From the NCBI GenBank assembly GCA_031216915.1, contig CM062297.1, positions 368,293,704 to 368,357,703 on the forward strand: a stretch of 64,000 nucleotides of DNA, read 5' to 3'. The position numbers were made by a program, and so were the translations under genes. The notes under the pieces were generated by a model. That model was not told the DNA's origin. It worked only from the letters and a program-made list of their open reading frames with translations, and searched no databases. The DNA is from Pictodentalium vernedei. Taxonomy: Eukaryota; Mollusca; Scaphopoda; Dentaliida; Dentaliidae. Position 1 is the first letter of the stretch. The number at the start of each line of letters is the position of its first letter. This document shows positions 62,928-64,000 of this stretch, piece after piece.

Positions 62928-62994
62928 TTGGGGGGGGGGGGGGGGTTGGTTTGTTTGTTTTTTTGTTTGTTTTTTTTTTTGTTTTTTTATGTTT
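62928..62994. repeat. G-run and T/G low-complexity
   Basis: A G run at 62930-62945 followed by (TTTG)n and T runs. Confidence 0.9.
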
Positions 62995-64000
62995 TTCCTT
63001 TATTTATTTTAGTATCCTGCTGATGAAATATATTTGTTTTCCATCTCATTGCAGCAGGTTTGTTGTTTTTGTGCATAATTTCAACTATACTAAAATGTAC
63101 ATATAGGAAATACCTTTGGAGTGCACAAATAGGTTTGTACCCTCTGAACCCTGATGTAGAAATAGCAAGTTCAAGAAGCGATTTTTTGTCATAATACAAT
63201 TAGGAATTTAACCAATTCAGTTTTGTTTGACAAAGCTCATTGCTACCCTTACCCTGCTAAAACTGAACCTCCACCCCACCCCCGCTTCATTCCAACAAGT
63301 AGATTCCCAGTCTCAATGAAAAAAACTCCCCCACCCCCTGCCTCGTCCATCTTGTCTTATATTGGAATTTCATACAGAATTAATTTCGTCTTATACCACC
63401 TGCTGTTTGGACGAACTACAGGGTAATTCAGCTAACATAGTTTTCCCATATCTATTCTATCTTTAACAGGCATCCCACCAAGTTCCTCTCTGGTCGCCTC
63501 CAGAGCGAATGCGTTACTGGATCCGGTTATCCACCGACCTGATTAGTAGTTATGGTAGTCAGATAATACATATTGTTTTATCTAAGTGGATTATCATTAA
63601 AACACTCGTTGTGTGTTATTTCAAAAAAGACAATAACACTTATTTTCTAACAAAAACATACGTAAAGTTGCTACCAACCGACCCCTGGGTTCAATCCAGA
63701 GGTCTGTTAGGTTTTACACTGCATATGCCTGGCGTGCCCGTGGCAGTTGCACTGACCTGAAGATAGTTCGCGCCATTGAATTGAAAAATGCCGCCCCCGG
63801 TGTGCAAGCGCATAAGAAACACCCACCCACCCTATGTCGTTGGGAAATGCTTCTGCATCGCCTCCTGGGTTCAGATCTTCGGACGTTTAGACAAGTCGAA
63901 AAGCTGTCAAAAGTAACTAGTGTCGTTCTTTTTCCCTCTGGTGTACTTTTTGTGTGTGGATGTAATGCAGTGAGCAACTTCAGTTTATATTTATAATTTG
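62995..64000. other. No gene recognised to the right edge
   Basis: Two C-rich AACTGAACCTCC-ACCCCACCC and AAAACTCCCCCACCCCC phrases near 63260 and 63322. No IDO exon with an RPY/SGW block is visible here. Probably intron. Confidence 0.35.

Overview
This is eukaryotic nuclear DNA: spliceosomal GT-AG introns, Pol III-type SINEs, APE-type LINEs, and DDE transposons of several superfamilies. 5S-headed SINEs, Tc1 elements with TATAC...TTAATTAAG ends and an IDO-like host gene are compatible with a lophotrochozoan, probably a mollusc, but the species cannot be read from the sequence. Almost everything visible is mobile or repeated DNA. The only host coding sequence I can support is two phase-compatible minus-strand exons of an indoleamine 2,3-dioxygenase (IDO)-like gene at 57.3 and 62.7 kb.

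Left part (1-14 kb): the tail of an SGNH-type hydrolase ORF, six 126-bp hairpin-bearing tandem repeats, then a compact virus-like element (2974-6436). That element has long inverted terminal repeats and four same-strand genes, each with its own TATAAAA box. After it come a CpG-rich promoter-like block, a hAT-type MITE, a 5S-derived SINE and a TTAA-type MITE.

Central part (13.9-40.1 kb): a nest of insertions. A dead LINE ORF carries a small MITE, and that MITE is split by a 25,358-bp element (14368-39725). This element has kilobase-scale terminal inverted repeats, a 5-bp target duplication (ATACT) and arrays of a GATGGCGG satellite inside its arms. An unsplit relative of the small MITE at 50.7 kb serves as an empty-site control. 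Inside the big element are: a 2.4-kb palindrome whose arms each encode a PC4-like single-strand-DNA-binding protein, inserted in the left arm only; three head-to-tail LINEs (one with an intact 909-codon ORF2) separated by copies of the same 11-bp target; and a decayed FLYWCH/MULE transposase gene with an intron. The MULE gene is itself interrupted by a 3.5-kb PIF/Harbinger element with a 3-bp target duplication.

Right part (40-64 kb): paired copies of several dispersed repeats, more TTAA and hAT MITEs, tRNA-like tandem arrays, a tRNA-headed and a 5S-headed SINE that share one body, and two inactive Tc1 transposons in opposite orientation flanking or sitting between the IDO-like exons.

Coordinates of repeat edges are usually good to a few bases where a target duplication is quoted and to tens of bases otherwise. 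All alignments were made by eye.
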